A stretch of DNA of 64,000 nucleotides, from positions 62,001-126,000 of the forward strand of contig NZ_PYFX01000007.1 of NCBI RefSeq assembly GCF_003020115.1, given 5' to 3'. The position numbers and the translations under genes were made by a program. Shown in pieces: positions 42,869 to 51,454 of this stretch; position 1 is the stretch's first letter; the number at the start of each line of letters is the position of its first letter. The DNA is from Bradyrhizobium sp. MOS002. Its GTDB lineage: Bacteria; Pseudomonadota; Alphaproteobacteria; Rhizobiales; Xanthobacteraceae. Below the pieces are notes generated by a model. It had not been told where the DNA came from, made no database searches, and saw nothing but the letters and a program-made list of their open reading frames with translations.

Positions 42869-44092
42869 ATGACGATGGCTGCGGACAATCCGCGCGGCGC
42901 GATGTTTCGCGTCATCCTGCCGAACCAGCACAGCCGCGTCACCAATGCCGAGCTGTTCTTCGACCTGGTCTTCGTCTTCGCGATCACGCAGGTCTCGCAC
43001 ACGCTGCTGCACCATTTCACGCCGCTCGGTGCGGTGCACGTCGCGGTGCTGTTTCTCGCGGTATGGTGGGTGTGGGTCTACACCGCCTGGGTCACCAACT
43101 GGCTCGATCCCGAGCTGACGCCGGTCCGCATCCTGATCTTCCTGATGATGCTGGGCGGCCTGGTGCTGTCGACGACGATCCCGACCGCCTTCGAGGGGCG
43201 GGGCCTGTGGTTCGCGATCGCCTACGCAACCATGCAGGTCGGGCGCACCGCCTTCTGGATGTTTGCAACGCCGCGGCATCGAACTGCGGTCCGGCACAAT
43301 GCGATCCGCATCCTGACATGGCTCTCGGTCTCCGCGATCTTCTGGATCCTCGGCGGCCTCGCCCATGACCAGGCGCGGCTATGGTTCTGGATCGTGGCGC
43401 TGACGATCGAATATGTCTCGCCGGCGGTGCGCTTCTGGGTCCCGAAGCTGGGCTTCTCGTCGGTCGAGGCCTGGGCGGTCGAAGGCGGCCACATGGCCGA
43501 GCGCTGCTCTCTCTTCGTCATCATCGCGCTCGGCGAGGCCGTCGTCGTCAACGGCGCGACCTTTGCCGAACTGGACTGGACCGCGGACAACATGCTGGCC
43601 TTCATATCCGCGCTGGTCGGCAGCATCGCGATGTGGTGGGTCTATTTCCACAGGGGTGCCGAGGCCGGCGCCGAGCGCATCTCGAAATCCGCAGAATCCG
43701 GCCGGTTGGCGCGGCTCGCCTACACCTATCTACACATGCCGATCGTCGCCGGCATCATCCTGACCGCGGTCTCCGATGAGCTGGTGCTGAAGCACCCGGT
43801 CGGACATTCAGATATCAGGACTATCGTCAGCACGATCGGCGGGCCGCTGCTGTTCTTGGTCGGCACCATCCTGTTCAAGCACGCGATCCGCGGCTTCCTC
43901 CAGCTCTCGCACGGCATCGGCATCATTCTGCTTCTGGTGCTGTGGTGGTTCGCCGCCGAACTGTCGCCGCTATGGCTGTCGGTCGCGGCGACCGTGATCA
44001 TGATCGTTGTTGCGGTCTGGGAGTCGGTGTCGCTGGGATCCGCGACGGAAGGGTCCGGGGAGCATCAGAGCACGGACCGCGGTAGCGCCTGA
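42869..44092 (+). CDS. Low temperature requirement protein A (LtrA)
   Basis: A 407-residue inner-membrane protein with about ten transmembrane segments. The N-terminal AELFFDLVFVFAITQVSHTL and central EGGHMAERCSLFVIIALGEAV are LtrA family signatures. LtrA was named for growth of Listeria at low temperature; its biochemical role is unknown. It starts 18 bp after the bolA gene and so may share its transcript. The C-terminus is a polar tail. A palindromic repeat follows the stop. Confidence 0.9.
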   Translation: MTMAADNPRGAMFRVILPNQHSRVTNAELFFDLVFVFAITQVSHTLLHHFTPLGAVHVAVLFLAVWWVWVYTAWVTNWLDPELTPVRILIFLMMLGGLVLSTTIPTAFEGRGLWFAIAYATMQVGRTAFWMFATPRHRTAVRHNAIRILTWLSVSAIFWILGGLAHDQARLWFWIVALTIEYVSPAVRFWVPKLGFSSVEAWAVEGGHMAERCSLFVIIALGEAVVVNGATFAELDWTADNMLAFISALVGSIAMWWVYFHRGAEAGAERISKSAESGRLARLAYTYLHMPIVAGIILTAVSDELVLKHPVGHSDIRTIVSTIGGPLLFLVGTILFKHAIRGFLQLSHGIGIILLLVLWWFAAELSPLWLSVAATVIMIVVAVWESVSLGSATEGSGEHQSTDRGSA

Positions 44093-44098
44093 CTGAAC

Positions 44099-44236
44099 GC
44101 CTCCTCCTTCGGACGACCGCTCCGCGGTCTCCTCAGGACGAGGCTAATCATCGCTGGTGCCCTTGAACCTGCTGCCACGCACTCCGTCCTCATCCTGAGG
44201 AGCCCGCCTAAGGCGGGCGTCTCGAAGGGTGCGTCG
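44099..44236. repeat. Palindromic repeat between ltrA and egtD
   Basis: Inverted pairs CTCCTCAGGACGAG (44129-44142) and CTCATCCTGAGGAG (44189-44202), with flanking CTTCGGACG/CGTCTCGAAGG-like segments to 44236 and a small hairpin GCCCGCCTAAGGCGGGC at 44202-44218. It fills a convergent gap. Confidence 0.75.
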
Positions 44237-44254
44237 CAGGAAACGGAGCAATTT

Positions 44255-45226
44255 CTACTCCGCCGCCTCCAGCGCGTGCACCGAGAACATCTTCGCGGCA
44301 TCCGTCCAGCTCTCGCGCACCCGCCAACCTGCGCCCTGCGCCAGCGCGGCGAAGCGCTCGATGCTGTATTTATAGCTGCTCTCGGTGTGGATGCTCTCGC
44401 CCGCGCGGAACGAAAAGCTGGTGCCGAGCAGGCGCACGGTCTGGCTCTTCTTGCTGATCAGGTGCATCTCGATGCGGTGCCGCTCGCGATTGTAGATCGC
44501 GCGATGGGTGAAGGCGGAGAGGTCGAAATTGCCGCCGAGCTCGCGGTTGATCCGCACCAGCACATTGAGGTTGAACCGCGCGGTGACGCCGGCGGCATCA
44601 TTATAGGCGTCGTGGAGCAGGCGCTCCTCCTTCTCGAGGTCGGCGCCGATGATCATCTGCGCGCCCCGGCCCAGAATAGCGCGCGCGCTCTTCAGGAAGG
44701 CCTGTGCTTCGTGCGGCTCGAAATTGCCGATGGTCGAGCCCGGGAAGAACCCGACCTTGGGCATGGTCGCCACCGCCTTGGGTAGCTCGAACGGCGTGGT
44801 GAAGTCGGCCGCCACCGGGTAGATGCCGAGTGACGGAAAATCCCGCTTCAGGCCGTTCGCCTGCGCCGTCAGGAAGTCGCCGGAGATGTCGACGGGCACA
44901 TAGGCCGCGAACTTGCAGTGGTTGAGGAGCAGGCGGACCTTTGTGGTCGCGCCCGCGCCGAATTCGACCAGGGCCGCGTGCTCCGGGATGATTTTTGCGA
45001 TCTCGCTGCCGCGCTCCTTCAGGATCGCTAGCTCCGTGCGCGTCGGGTAATATTCCGGCAGCCGCGTGATCGCCTCGAACAATTCCGATCCGGCCGCATC
45101 GTAGAAATATTTCGGCGACAGCTTTTTAGGCTGCTGCGAGAGGTCCTCGATGGCCTCGCGGGCAAAGGCGGTGGTCTGTTCGTCGGGAAGATGGGCTTCG
45201 GCCAAAGCGCTGGCGTGCACATTCAT
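44255..45226 (-). CDS. egtD: L-histidine N(alpha)-methyltransferase EgtD
   Basis: Trimethylates histidine to hercynine, the first step of ergothioneine synthesis, with three SAM. The 323-residue chain has KYFYDAAGSELFEAITRLPE, the SAM loop VEFGAGATTKVRLLL, FFPGSTIGNFEP, and a C-terminal histidine-binding region with HTESSYKYS. AGGAGA lies 5 bp before the ATG at 45226. It is 52 bp downstream of egtB and co-transcribed with it. Downstream, a palindromic repeat separates it from ltrA. Confidence 0.95.
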   Translation of the reverse strand: MNVHASALAEAHLPDEQTTAFAREAIEDLSQQPKKLSPKYFYDAAGSELFEAITRLPEYYPTRTELAILKERGSEIAKIIPEHAALVEFGAGATTKVRLLLNHCKFAAYVPVDISGDFLTAQANGLKRDFPSLGIYPVAADFTTPFELPKAVATMPKVGFFPGSTIGNFEPHEAQAFLKSARAILGRGAQMIIGADLEKEERLLHDAYNDAAGVTARFNLNVLVRINRELGGNFDLSAFTHRAIYNRERHRIEMHLISKKSQTVRLLGTSFSFRAGESIHTESSYKYSIERFAALAQGAGWRVRESWTDAAKMFSVHALEAAE

Positions 45227-45278
45227 GATACTCTCCTGAACGCGCTGTCCGGCGCGCATTTGTCGTCGGATGAGAATT

Positions 45279-46520
45279 TTACTCGTAGTCGGCGAGCCGC
45301 AGTCCCGTGAATTGCCAGCGGTGGTGCGGATAAAAGAAGTTGCGATAGGTGATACGGCTGTGCCCCTCCGGGGTTGCAAGCGAAGAGCCGCGCAGCACCA
45401 ACTGGTTGACCATGAACTTGCCGTTGTATTCGCCGAGCGCGCCTTCGATGGCGCGATAGCCGGGGTAGGGTGAGTAGGACGAGCGCGTCCACTGCCAGAC
45501 GATGCCGAAGGCATCGTTGAGCTGGCCCGCGCGGGCCGCGACCTCCCATTCCATCTCGGTCGGCAGATGTTTTCCGGCCCAGCGCGCAAAGGCGTCGGCC
45601 TCGTAATAGCTGACGTGGCAGACGGGCGCGGCGGGATCCACCGCCTTGAGGCCGGCCAGCGTCATCACATGCCATTGGCCGTCGACCTCGCGCCAATGGC
45701 CGGGGGCGTCCCAGCCCTCGTTGTTGACGGCCGCAAAACCGTCCATCAGCCACAGCGTCGCGGTCCGGTAGCCGCCGTCGCGCATGAAGGCGAGCCATTC
45801 GCCATTGGTGACGAGATTGCGTGCGATCTTGACCGGGCCGACGAGGGCGCGATGCGCCGGCTTCTCGTTGTCGAAATGGAAACTGTCATCGACATGTCCG
45901 ACGGTGTGGATGCCTTCGTTCAACGTCAGCCAATCCTCGCTGGCTGGCGTCGCAGTCGGGAAGCGCCAGTCCGGATCATAGGCCGGTGGGATCGGATTCT
46001 GCGCGAAGGCGTGCAGGATGTCGGTGAACATCAACTCCTGATGCTGCTGCTCGTGGTTGAGGCCGACCTCGACCAGCGGCGCGATCTCGCGAAGCTTGTC
46101 CTCGCCGGCGTCGCGGAAGAATTTCACGACGGCAGCGTCGACATGTTTTCGATAAGCGCCGACCTGATCGGCGCTCGGACGGGTGATATCGCCGCGGTGA
46201 TTGCGAGAATGGCGCGGGCCGGCGCTGACGTAATAGGAATTGAAAAGGAAGGCGAAGTCGGGGTGAAAGGGTCGGTAGCCCGCACAATGCTCGCCGAGCA
46301 CGAACTGCTCCCAGAACCAGGTGGTGTGCGCCCGGTGCCATTTCGTCGGGCTCGCATCCGGCATGGACTGGATCTGCTGATCCTCCGGCGACAGCGGCGC
46401 GGCCCGGCGTTCGGTCTCGTCGCGGACGGTGAGAAACGCGTCTTCCAGCCTCTGGGCAAGGCCGCCCAAATCGGCCGACGGTGACGGGGCGGGGGCCGTA
46501 GCGGAGGCTTGGTTCGTCAC
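45279..46520 (-). CDS. egtB: Ergothioneine sulfoxide synthase EgtB
   Basis: An iron-dependent enzyme that joins hercynine to a cysteine-type thiol with O2. The 413-residue chain has an N-terminal DinB-like helical domain with candidate iron ligands H65 (WHRAHT) and H156/H160 (HEQQH), and a C-terminal formylglycine-generating-enzyme-like (FGE-sulfatase) domain with HLPTEMEWEVAARAG and LRGSSLATPEGHSR. The GTG at 46520 follows GGAGAAAAAC; a TTG 17 codons upstream is less likely. Without egtA and egtC nearby, the thiol donor (cysteine or gamma-glutamylcysteine) is unclear. Confidence 0.93.
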   Translation of the reverse strand: MTNQASATAPAPSPSADLGGLAQRLEDAFLTVRDETERRAAPLSPEDQQIQSMPDASPTKWHRAHTTWFWEQFVLGEHCAGYRPFHPDFAFLFNSYYVSAGPRHSRNHRGDITRPSADQVGAYRKHVDAAVVKFFRDAGEDKLREIAPLVEVGLNHEQQHQELMFTDILHAFAQNPIPPAYDPDWRFPTATPASEDWLTLNEGIHTVGHVDDSFHFDNEKPAHRALVGPVKIARNLVTNGEWLAFMRDGGYRTATLWLMDGFAAVNNEGWDAPGHWREVDGQWHVMTLAGLKAVDPAAPVCHVSYYEADAFARWAGKHLPTEMEWEVAARAGQLNDAFGIVWQWTRSSYSPYPGYRAIEGALGEYNGKFMVNQLVLRGSSLATPEGHSRITYRNFFYPHHRWQFTGLRLADYE

Positions 46521-46758
46521 GTTTTTCTCCAGACAGGACAAGAGAACGTTGTTGGCGTTGTCGGGTTCCAAAACGCCGGGTTCGTCCTAGATAGGGGCTC
46601 CGTGACGGTATGAAACTCCTCCCCAGCTATGATATTCGTGGCATCATGCAATGGGCCGGTGCAGCCAAGATGGGCCCACCCAAGGGCCGCTCGCCGGCAT
46701 TTTACTTTGGATGCACAACGGTTTGGGCTACATATATACCCAGGTATCGGGTTAAATC

Positions 46759-46796
46759 GGCGGAGCCAGCCCGAAGCGATTGGAGTGGGCTCCGCC
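46759..46796 (+). other. Stem-loop in the grxD leader
   Basis: GGCGGAGCC (46759-46767) and GGCTCCGCC (46788-46796) form a perfect 9-bp stem with a 20-nt loop, ending 16 bp before the grxD ATG and just before its AAGGA. It could influence translation of grxD or end a short upstream transcript. No T-run follows, so a terminator is less likely. The rest of the 46521-46812 gap holds the divergent egtB and grxD promoters. Confidence 0.4.
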
Positions 46797-46812
46797 CCAT
46801 AAGGACACGGAT

Positions 46813-47139
46813 ATGAGCATCGAGGAATTCATCGCCAACGAAGTGAAGTCGAACGACGTGGTTCTGTTCATGAAGGGCACACCGCAATTTCCGCAGTGCG
46901 GGTTCTCCGGCCAGGTCGTCCAGATCCTCGACCACATCGGCGTCGGCTATAAGGGCCTCAACGTTCTCGAATCCGCCGAACTGCGCAACGGCATCAAGGA
47001 CTATTCGAACTGGCCGACCATTCCGCAGCTCTATGTGAAGGGCGAGTTCGTCGGCGGCTGCGACATTGTCCGCGAGATGTTCCAGGCCGGTGAATTGCAG
47101 CAGCTCTTCTCCGAAAAGGGCGTCGCTGTCGCGGCCTGA
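46813..47139 (+). CDS. grxD: Monothiol glutaredoxin, Grx4 type
   Basis: A 108-residue monothiol glutaredoxin with the CGFS active site (C29 in PQFPQCGFSGQ) and the glutathione-binding WPTIPQLYVKGEFVGGCDI. Such proteins bind and pass on [2Fe-2S] clusters, often with BolA. The start at 46813 gives MSIEEFIANEVK and follows AAGGA. The BolA gene is 4 kb upstream on the same strand. A macrodomain gene starts 3 bp after the stop. Confidence 0.96.
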   Translation: MSIEEFIANEVKSNDVVLFMKGTPQFPQCGFSGQVVQILDHIGVGYKGLNVLESAELRNGIKDYSNWPTIPQLYVKGEFVGGCDIVREMFQAGELQQLFSEKGVAVAA

Positions 47140-47142
47140 TAC

Positions 47143-47694
47143 GTGACCCGGCTGACGCGCCGGATCGGCGGCGCGGAGCTCGAGGTCATCGTAGCTGACA
47201 TCACCACGCTGAGCGTTGACGCGATCGTCAACGCGGCCAACACGTCGCTCCTGGGTGGGGGCGGCGTCGATGGCGCGATCCATCGGGCGGCTGGGCCCGA
47301 GCTTCTAGCCGAGTGCCGGAAGCTCGGAGGATGCCCGACTGGCGATGCCAAGATCACGAAGGGCTACCATCTCCCTGCGCGCCATGTGATCCATGCGGTC
47401 GGGCCGGTCTGGCACGGCGGCACCCGCGGTGAGGCAGAGGCGCTGGGCTCCTGCTATCGCCGTGCGCTTGAGCTCTGCGGCGCCAATCACCTGACCTCCC
47501 TGGCATTCTCCGCGATTTCGACCGGGGTTTACGGCTTTCCGGCCGATCAGGCCGCGAAGATTGCGGTCCATGCGACCATCGAAGCCCTGCCGGCCGCGCC
47601 GTTGGTCGTCGACGTCATATTTTGTTGTTTCTCGGAAAAGAGCGCCGCGCTCCACGCGGACGTTTTGGCGCGGTACGGCGGCCCTTGTGGTTGA
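47143..47694 (+). CDS. Macrodomain protein, O-acetyl-ADP-ribose deacetylase type
   Basis: A 183-residue YmdB/MacroD-type macrodomain. The ADP-ribose site is formed by VDAIVNAANTSLLGGGGVDGAIHRAAG (given here by its parts NAANTSLLGGGGVDGAIH) and the ISTGVYGFP loop; the catalytic Asp/Asn pair is D43-like within GVDGAIHRAAGP. It may remove acetyl or ADP-ribosyl groups from substrates. It starts with GTG 3 bp after grxD and is thus co-transcribed with it. Confidence 0.92.
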   Translation: MTRLTRRIGGAELEVIVADITTLSVDAIVNAANTSLLGGGGVDGAIHRAAGPELLAECRKLGGCPTGDAKITKGYHLPARHVIHAVGPVWHGGTRGEAEALGSCYRRALELCGANHLTSLAFSAISTGVYGFPADQAAKIAVHATIEALPAAPLVVDVIFCCFSEKSAALHADVLARYGGPCG

Positions 47695-47740
47695 TGACGC
47701 GGTCGGTACACTCCCCCGGGCCATGTTCCGGGGAGGGGAT

Positions 47741-49027
47741 ATGATTTCACAGTCTGGACTGCGTGCGCTGGCCTGCGCCGCGCTTGTGTCGTTGGGTACG
47801 ATGTCGTTCGCGCGGGCGGAGGGCACTTACGAGATTCCGGCCGGCGCGCATTTCAATCCGGACAAGCTGGCCAAAGTCACCGAGTTCTTCAAGAACGAGG
47901 TCGCGACCGGCAAGATCGCAGGGGCTAACGTCCTCATCAAGCAACATGGCAAGCCGGTCTACCACGAAGTCTTCGGCGTGCAGGACGCGGTCAGCAACGC
48001 GCCGATCACCGACAAGACGATCTTCCGCCTGTTCTCGATGAGCAAGGCGATCACTTCCGTCGTCGCAGTGAAGTTGATCGAGGAAGGCACGATCAAGCTC
48101 GACGATCCCGTCTCGAAATACATTCCGTCCTTTGCCAATGTGAAAGTCGGCGTCGAGAAGAAGGCCGAGGACGGCACCAAGTCGCTCGAGCTGGTGCCGC
48201 CCAACCGGCCGATGACGGTGCACGATTTGATGACGCACACCTCGGGCGTCACCTACGGCTTCTATGGCGACAGCCTGGTCCGCAAGGCCTATCGCGAGGC
48301 CAACATCTATGCCGGCGATTTCGACCTCGCGGAGTTCGCCGAGCGAATCGCAAAACTTCCGCTGCACAACCAGCCGGGCGCGCTGTGGCAATACGGCCAT
48401 TCCACCGACATCCTGGCGCGGGTCATGGAAGTCGCGGCCGGCAAGCCGCTCATCGAGATCGAACGGGAGAAGCTGCTCGACCCGCTCGGCATGGTCGACA
48501 CCGGCTTCTTCGTCACCGATCCCGAGAAGCAGAAGCTGCTGGCGCAGCCGGTGCCGAACGACAGCGATTTCCGGGTCGGGCGGATCAACGATCCGACGGT
48601 CGTCAAGAAAATCCAGTTCGCCAGCGGCGGTATGGTCACGACCATGGCCGATTATGAGCGCTTTACGCAGATGCTGCTCCAGGGCGGCAATCTCGACGGC
48701 AAGACGATTCTCAAGCCCGAGACGTTCAAGCTGATGGTGACCGACCGGATCGGCCCCAAGTCGGGCGTCGATCGCGATTATTTCTATTTCCCCGGCGACG
48801 GTTTTGGCTTCGGTCTCGGACTTGCGGTCCGCACCGACCCCGGCAACGCGAAACCGCCGCCACCCGGCGATCTCGGCGAATTGAAATGGGACGGCGCCTC
48901 CGGCTGCTATTTCGTGGTCGACCCCAAGCAGGAGATGTTCTTCGTGCTGCTGGAGCAGACCCCGACCGAGCGTCAGCGCGTGCAGCGAACATTGAAGCAG
49001 CTGGTTTATGAAGCGATGGAGAATTGA
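47741..49027 (+). CDS. Secreted beta-lactamase-like serine hydrolase, first copy
   Basis: A 428-residue class C beta-lactamase/DD-peptidase-fold hydrolase with a signal peptide (MISQSGLRALACAALVSLGT, cleavage near ARA/EGT). The nucleophile motif SxxK is SMSK in FRLFSMSKAIT, and the Tyr-x-(Asn/Ser/His) motif is YGHS. Such family members are often esterases or peptidases, not true beta-lactamases. The ATG at 47741 follows GGGAGGGG; an ATG at 47723 lies within that region. Its close paralogue begins 1 bp after its stop codon. Confidence 0.88.
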   Translation: MISQSGLRALACAALVSLGTMSFARAEGTYEIPAGAHFNPDKLAKVTEFFKNEVATGKIAGANVLIKQHGKPVYHEVFGVQDAVSNAPITDKTIFRLFSMSKAITSVVAVKLIEEGTIKLDDPVSKYIPSFANVKVGVEKKAEDGTKSLELVPPNRPMTVHDLMTHTSGVTYGFYGDSLVRKAYREANIYAGDFDLAEFAERIAKLPLHNQPGALWQYGHSTDILARVMEVAAGKPLIEIEREKLLDPLGMVDTGFFVTDPEKQKLLAQPVPNDSDFRVGRINDPTVVKKIQFASGGMVTTMADYERFTQMLLQGGNLDGKTILKPETFKLMVTDRIGPKSGVDRDYFYFPGDGFGFGLGLAVRTDPGNAKPPPPGDLGELKWDGASGCYFVVDPKQEMFFVLLEQTPTERQRVQRTLKQLVYEAMEN

Positions 49028-49028
49028 C

Positions 49029-50288
49029 ATGTTCGGGCGTCGCGCGCTGGTCGCGGCGCTCGTTGTTCTGTTCGGCGTCGTTGGCGCGAAGGCCGGCTCC
49101 GAGCGCGCCGCGCACAATCTCTCGCCCGAAGGCCTGGCAAAAGTCTCCGACTACATTCGGAAAGAAATCGCCGCTGGCACGTTTCCGGGCGCGATCCTGC
49201 TGCTCCAGCAGCACGGCAAGCCGGTCTATTACGAGAATTTCGGCGTCCGCGACGTCGCGACCGATTTATCGATGAGCGCGGACACGATCTTCCGCCTCTA
49301 CTCGATGTCGAAGCCGGTCACGTCAGTCATGGCGATGATGCTGGTTGAGGAGGGCAAGCTTTCGCTCGACGACCCCGTCTCGAAATACATTCCGGCCTTT
49401 GCCGGCATGAAGGTTGGCGTCGAGAAGAAGGCGGAGGACGGCAAGGTTGCGCTGGCGCTGGAGCCGCTGGAGCGACCAATCACGATCAAGGATCTGTTGC
49501 GCCACACCTCGGGACTGCCTTACGGCTATCAAGGCGGCGGCGCGGTGCGCGAGCTCTATGCTGAGGCCAATCTCTTCAACAGCGAACTCACCAACGCCGA
49601 CTTCGTCGCCAAGATCGCCACGCTGCCGCTGGTCGAGCAGCCGGGCACGGTGTGGGACTACGGCTTCTCCACCGACGTGCTCGGCCGCGTCGTCGAGGTG
49701 ATCTCCGGAAAGACGCTGCTGCAGTTCGAGAAGGAACGGTTGCTCGATCCGCTTGGGATGACCGAGACCGCGTTCTTCATCGCCGATTCCGCCAAATTTC
49801 CGCGCATCGCCGAGCCGATGCCTGGGGATCGCAACATCAATCCGACGACGCAGGTCCGCGACATCAGGCGGCCCACGAGATGGGAATCGGGCGGCGGCGG
49901 CATGGTCGGCACGGTCGACGACTATGCCCGCTTCGCACAGATGCTGCTCAACGGCGGCACTTATGAGGGCCGGCGCTATCTCAAGCCAGAGACCATCGCG
50001 CTGATGGCCTCGGATCACATCGGGCCGGAGACGAAGATTGCGCGCGACCAGAACTATTATCCGGGCGGATCTTCCGGCTTCGGCCTCGGCTTTGCCGTGC
50101 GCACCTCGGTGCCCCCCGGAACAACGTGGCCGCTCGGCGAATATCGCTGGGACGGCGTCGGCGGCACGTTCTTCTTCATCGATCCCGAGGACGATCTGTT
50201 CGGGATCTTCATGGTGCAGACCCCGACGCAGCGCGGCCGGATTCAGCTGGCGCTGAAGACGCTGATCTATCAGGCGATGGGGCGGTAG
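49029..50288 (+). CDS. Secreted beta-lactamase-like serine hydrolase, second copy
   Basis: A 419-residue paralogue of the preceding gene, with a signal peptide (MFGRRALVAALVVLFGVVGA, cleavage near KAG). It has the same SxxK (FRLYSMSKPVT) and a YGFS second motif, and shares long segments such as KYIPAFAGMKVGVEKKAEDG. The start at 49029 follows GGAG; an in-frame ATG at 49008 overlaps the first gene. The pair is a tandem duplication that has diverged by many substitutions, so it is not recent. A palindromic repeat follows. Confidence 0.88.
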   Translation: MFGRRALVAALVVLFGVVGAKAGSERAAHNLSPEGLAKVSDYIRKEIAAGTFPGAILLLQQHGKPVYYENFGVRDVATDLSMSADTIFRLYSMSKPVTSVMAMMLVEEGKLSLDDPVSKYIPAFAGMKVGVEKKAEDGKVALALEPLERPITIKDLLRHTSGLPYGYQGGGAVRELYAEANLFNSELTNADFVAKIATLPLVEQPGTVWDYGFSTDVLGRVVEVISGKTLLQFEKERLLDPLGMTETAFFIADSAKFPRIAEPMPGDRNINPTTQVRDIRRPTRWESGGGGMVGTVDDYARFAQMLLNGGTYEGRRYLKPETIALMASDHIGPETKIARDQNYYPGGSSGFGLGFAVRTSVPPGTTWPLGEYRWDGVGGTFFFIDPEDDLFGIFMVQTPTQRGRIQLALKTLIYQAMGR

Positions 50289-50304
50289 TCTTTTTGCGGT
50301 TTGC

Positions 50305-50381
50305 GTAGCCCGGATGAGCGCAGCGACATCCGGGATCTCTGCGAGTGAAGTCCCGGGTATCGCTGCGCTCACCCGGGCTAC
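50305..50381. repeat. Palindromic repeat (GTAGCCCGGATGAGCGCAGC family), copy 3
   Basis: The left arm GTAGCCCGGATGAGCGCAGC (50305-50324) is identical to copies 1 and 2; the right arm ends CCCGGGCTAC at 50381 with some substitutions. It lies between the convergent serine hydrolase and threonine aldolase genes, 6 bp from the latter's stop. Confidence 0.9.
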
Positions 50382-50386
50382 GGGGC

Positions 50387-51454
50387 CTACGCTCCGCGCA
50401 CGATCTCTCGGACGTAGCCGATCGTTTCCTCGACCTGGGCCGCATTGACGTCGAGATGGGTGCAGGCACGGATGCGGCCATCCATCATCGCAAGCGTCAC
50501 GCCGCGTTGGCGCAGAGCCGCAACCATCTTGTCGCCGGGAATGCCGGAGCCATCGGGCTTGAAGAACACCAGGTTGGTCTCGGGCTCCTGCACTTCGACG
50601 CCTGCGATCTGCGACAGTCCGCGGGCGAGCGCGCACGCGTTGGCGTGATCGTCGGCAAGCCGATCGACATGATGGTCGAGCGCGTAGATGCAGGCCGCCG
50701 CGCAGATTCCGGCCTGTCGCATCGAGCCGCCAAGGCGCTGCTTCCACTGCCAGACCGCATCGATGAAGGCCCGCGAGCCCGCGAGCACGCCGCCGATCGG
50801 CGCGCCCAAGCCCTTCGAGAAGTCGATCCAGGCCGAATCCCAGCCCGCGGTCATGTCGCGCGGGGAGATGCCGCTCGCGACAGTGGCGTTGAGCAGGCGC
50901 GCGCCATCCATGTGGGTGACGAGGCCATGTTGTTTCGCGATCGCGACGATCTCGTCGAGCGCGGCCTTCTTCCAGATCGTGCCGCCGCCGATATTGGCGG
51001 TCTGTTCGACGCTGACCACCGTCTGCGGCGGCTGGTAGCGGGTGCGCGGATGCAGCGCTCTGCGAAAGGTCTCCGGCGTGAACTGGCCGTCGGGTCCCTT
51101 CAATTGCGTGACCTGGAAGCCACCGATCGCGGCATGCGCGCCGCCTTCGCGGGCGATGATGTGTGCGCTCTCATGCGCGAGGATCTCGTCGCCGGGGCGG
51201 CAATGCACCAGCGTCGCGGTGACGTTGCACATCGTGCCTGAGGGCATGTACACCGCGGCTTCCTTGCCGAGCAGTTCGGCGACGCGCTCGCATAGCGCAT
51301 TCACGGTCGGATCGTCGCCGACCTGCTCGTCGCCGACCTCCGCCCGCGCCATCGCCTCGCGCATTGCAGGTGTCGGCCTGGTCTGCGTGTCCGAGAGCAG
51401 ATTGATGCGCACCGGCGGCGCCTTGGGATCAATCGGGGGAGGGGTGTAGAGCAT
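50387..51454 (-). CDS. ltaE: Low-specificity L-threonine aldolase
   Basis: A PLP enzyme that splits threonine and allo-threonine to glycine and acetaldehyde. The 355-residue chain has LLSDTQTRPTPAMREAMARA, GDDPTVNALCERVAELLGKE and the PLP lysine in DFSKGLGAPIGG; the cofactor Asp is in THMDGARLLNA. It belongs to the beta-eliminating lyase family. The ATG at 51454 overlaps the stop codon of a degraded antitoxin-like ORF (TGATG). A GTG at 51475 is an alternative start. Confidence 0.93.
   Translation of the reverse strand: MLYTPPPIDPKAPPVRINLLSDTQTRPTPAMREAMARAEVGDEQVGDDPTVNALCERVAELLGKEAAVYMPSGTMCNVTATLVHCRPGDEILAHESAHIIAREGGAHAAIGGFQVTQLKGPDGQFTPETFRRALHPRTRYQPPQTVVSVEQTANIGGGTIWKKAALDEIVAIAKQHGLVTHMDGARLLNATVASGISPRDMTAGWDSAWIDFSKGLGAPIGGVLAGSRAFIDAVWQWKQRLGGSMRQAGICAAACIYALDHHVDRLADDHANACALARGLSQIAGVEVQEPETNLVFFKPDGSGIPGDKMVAALRQRGVTLAMMDGRIRACTHLDVNAAQVEETIGYVREIVRGA

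Noticed and set aside
47741..50288. Antibiotic-resistance beta-lactamases
   Set aside because: The SxxK fold is shared with esterases and peptidases, and the YxN motif is not conserved (YGHS, YGFS), so a resistance role cannot be claimed.
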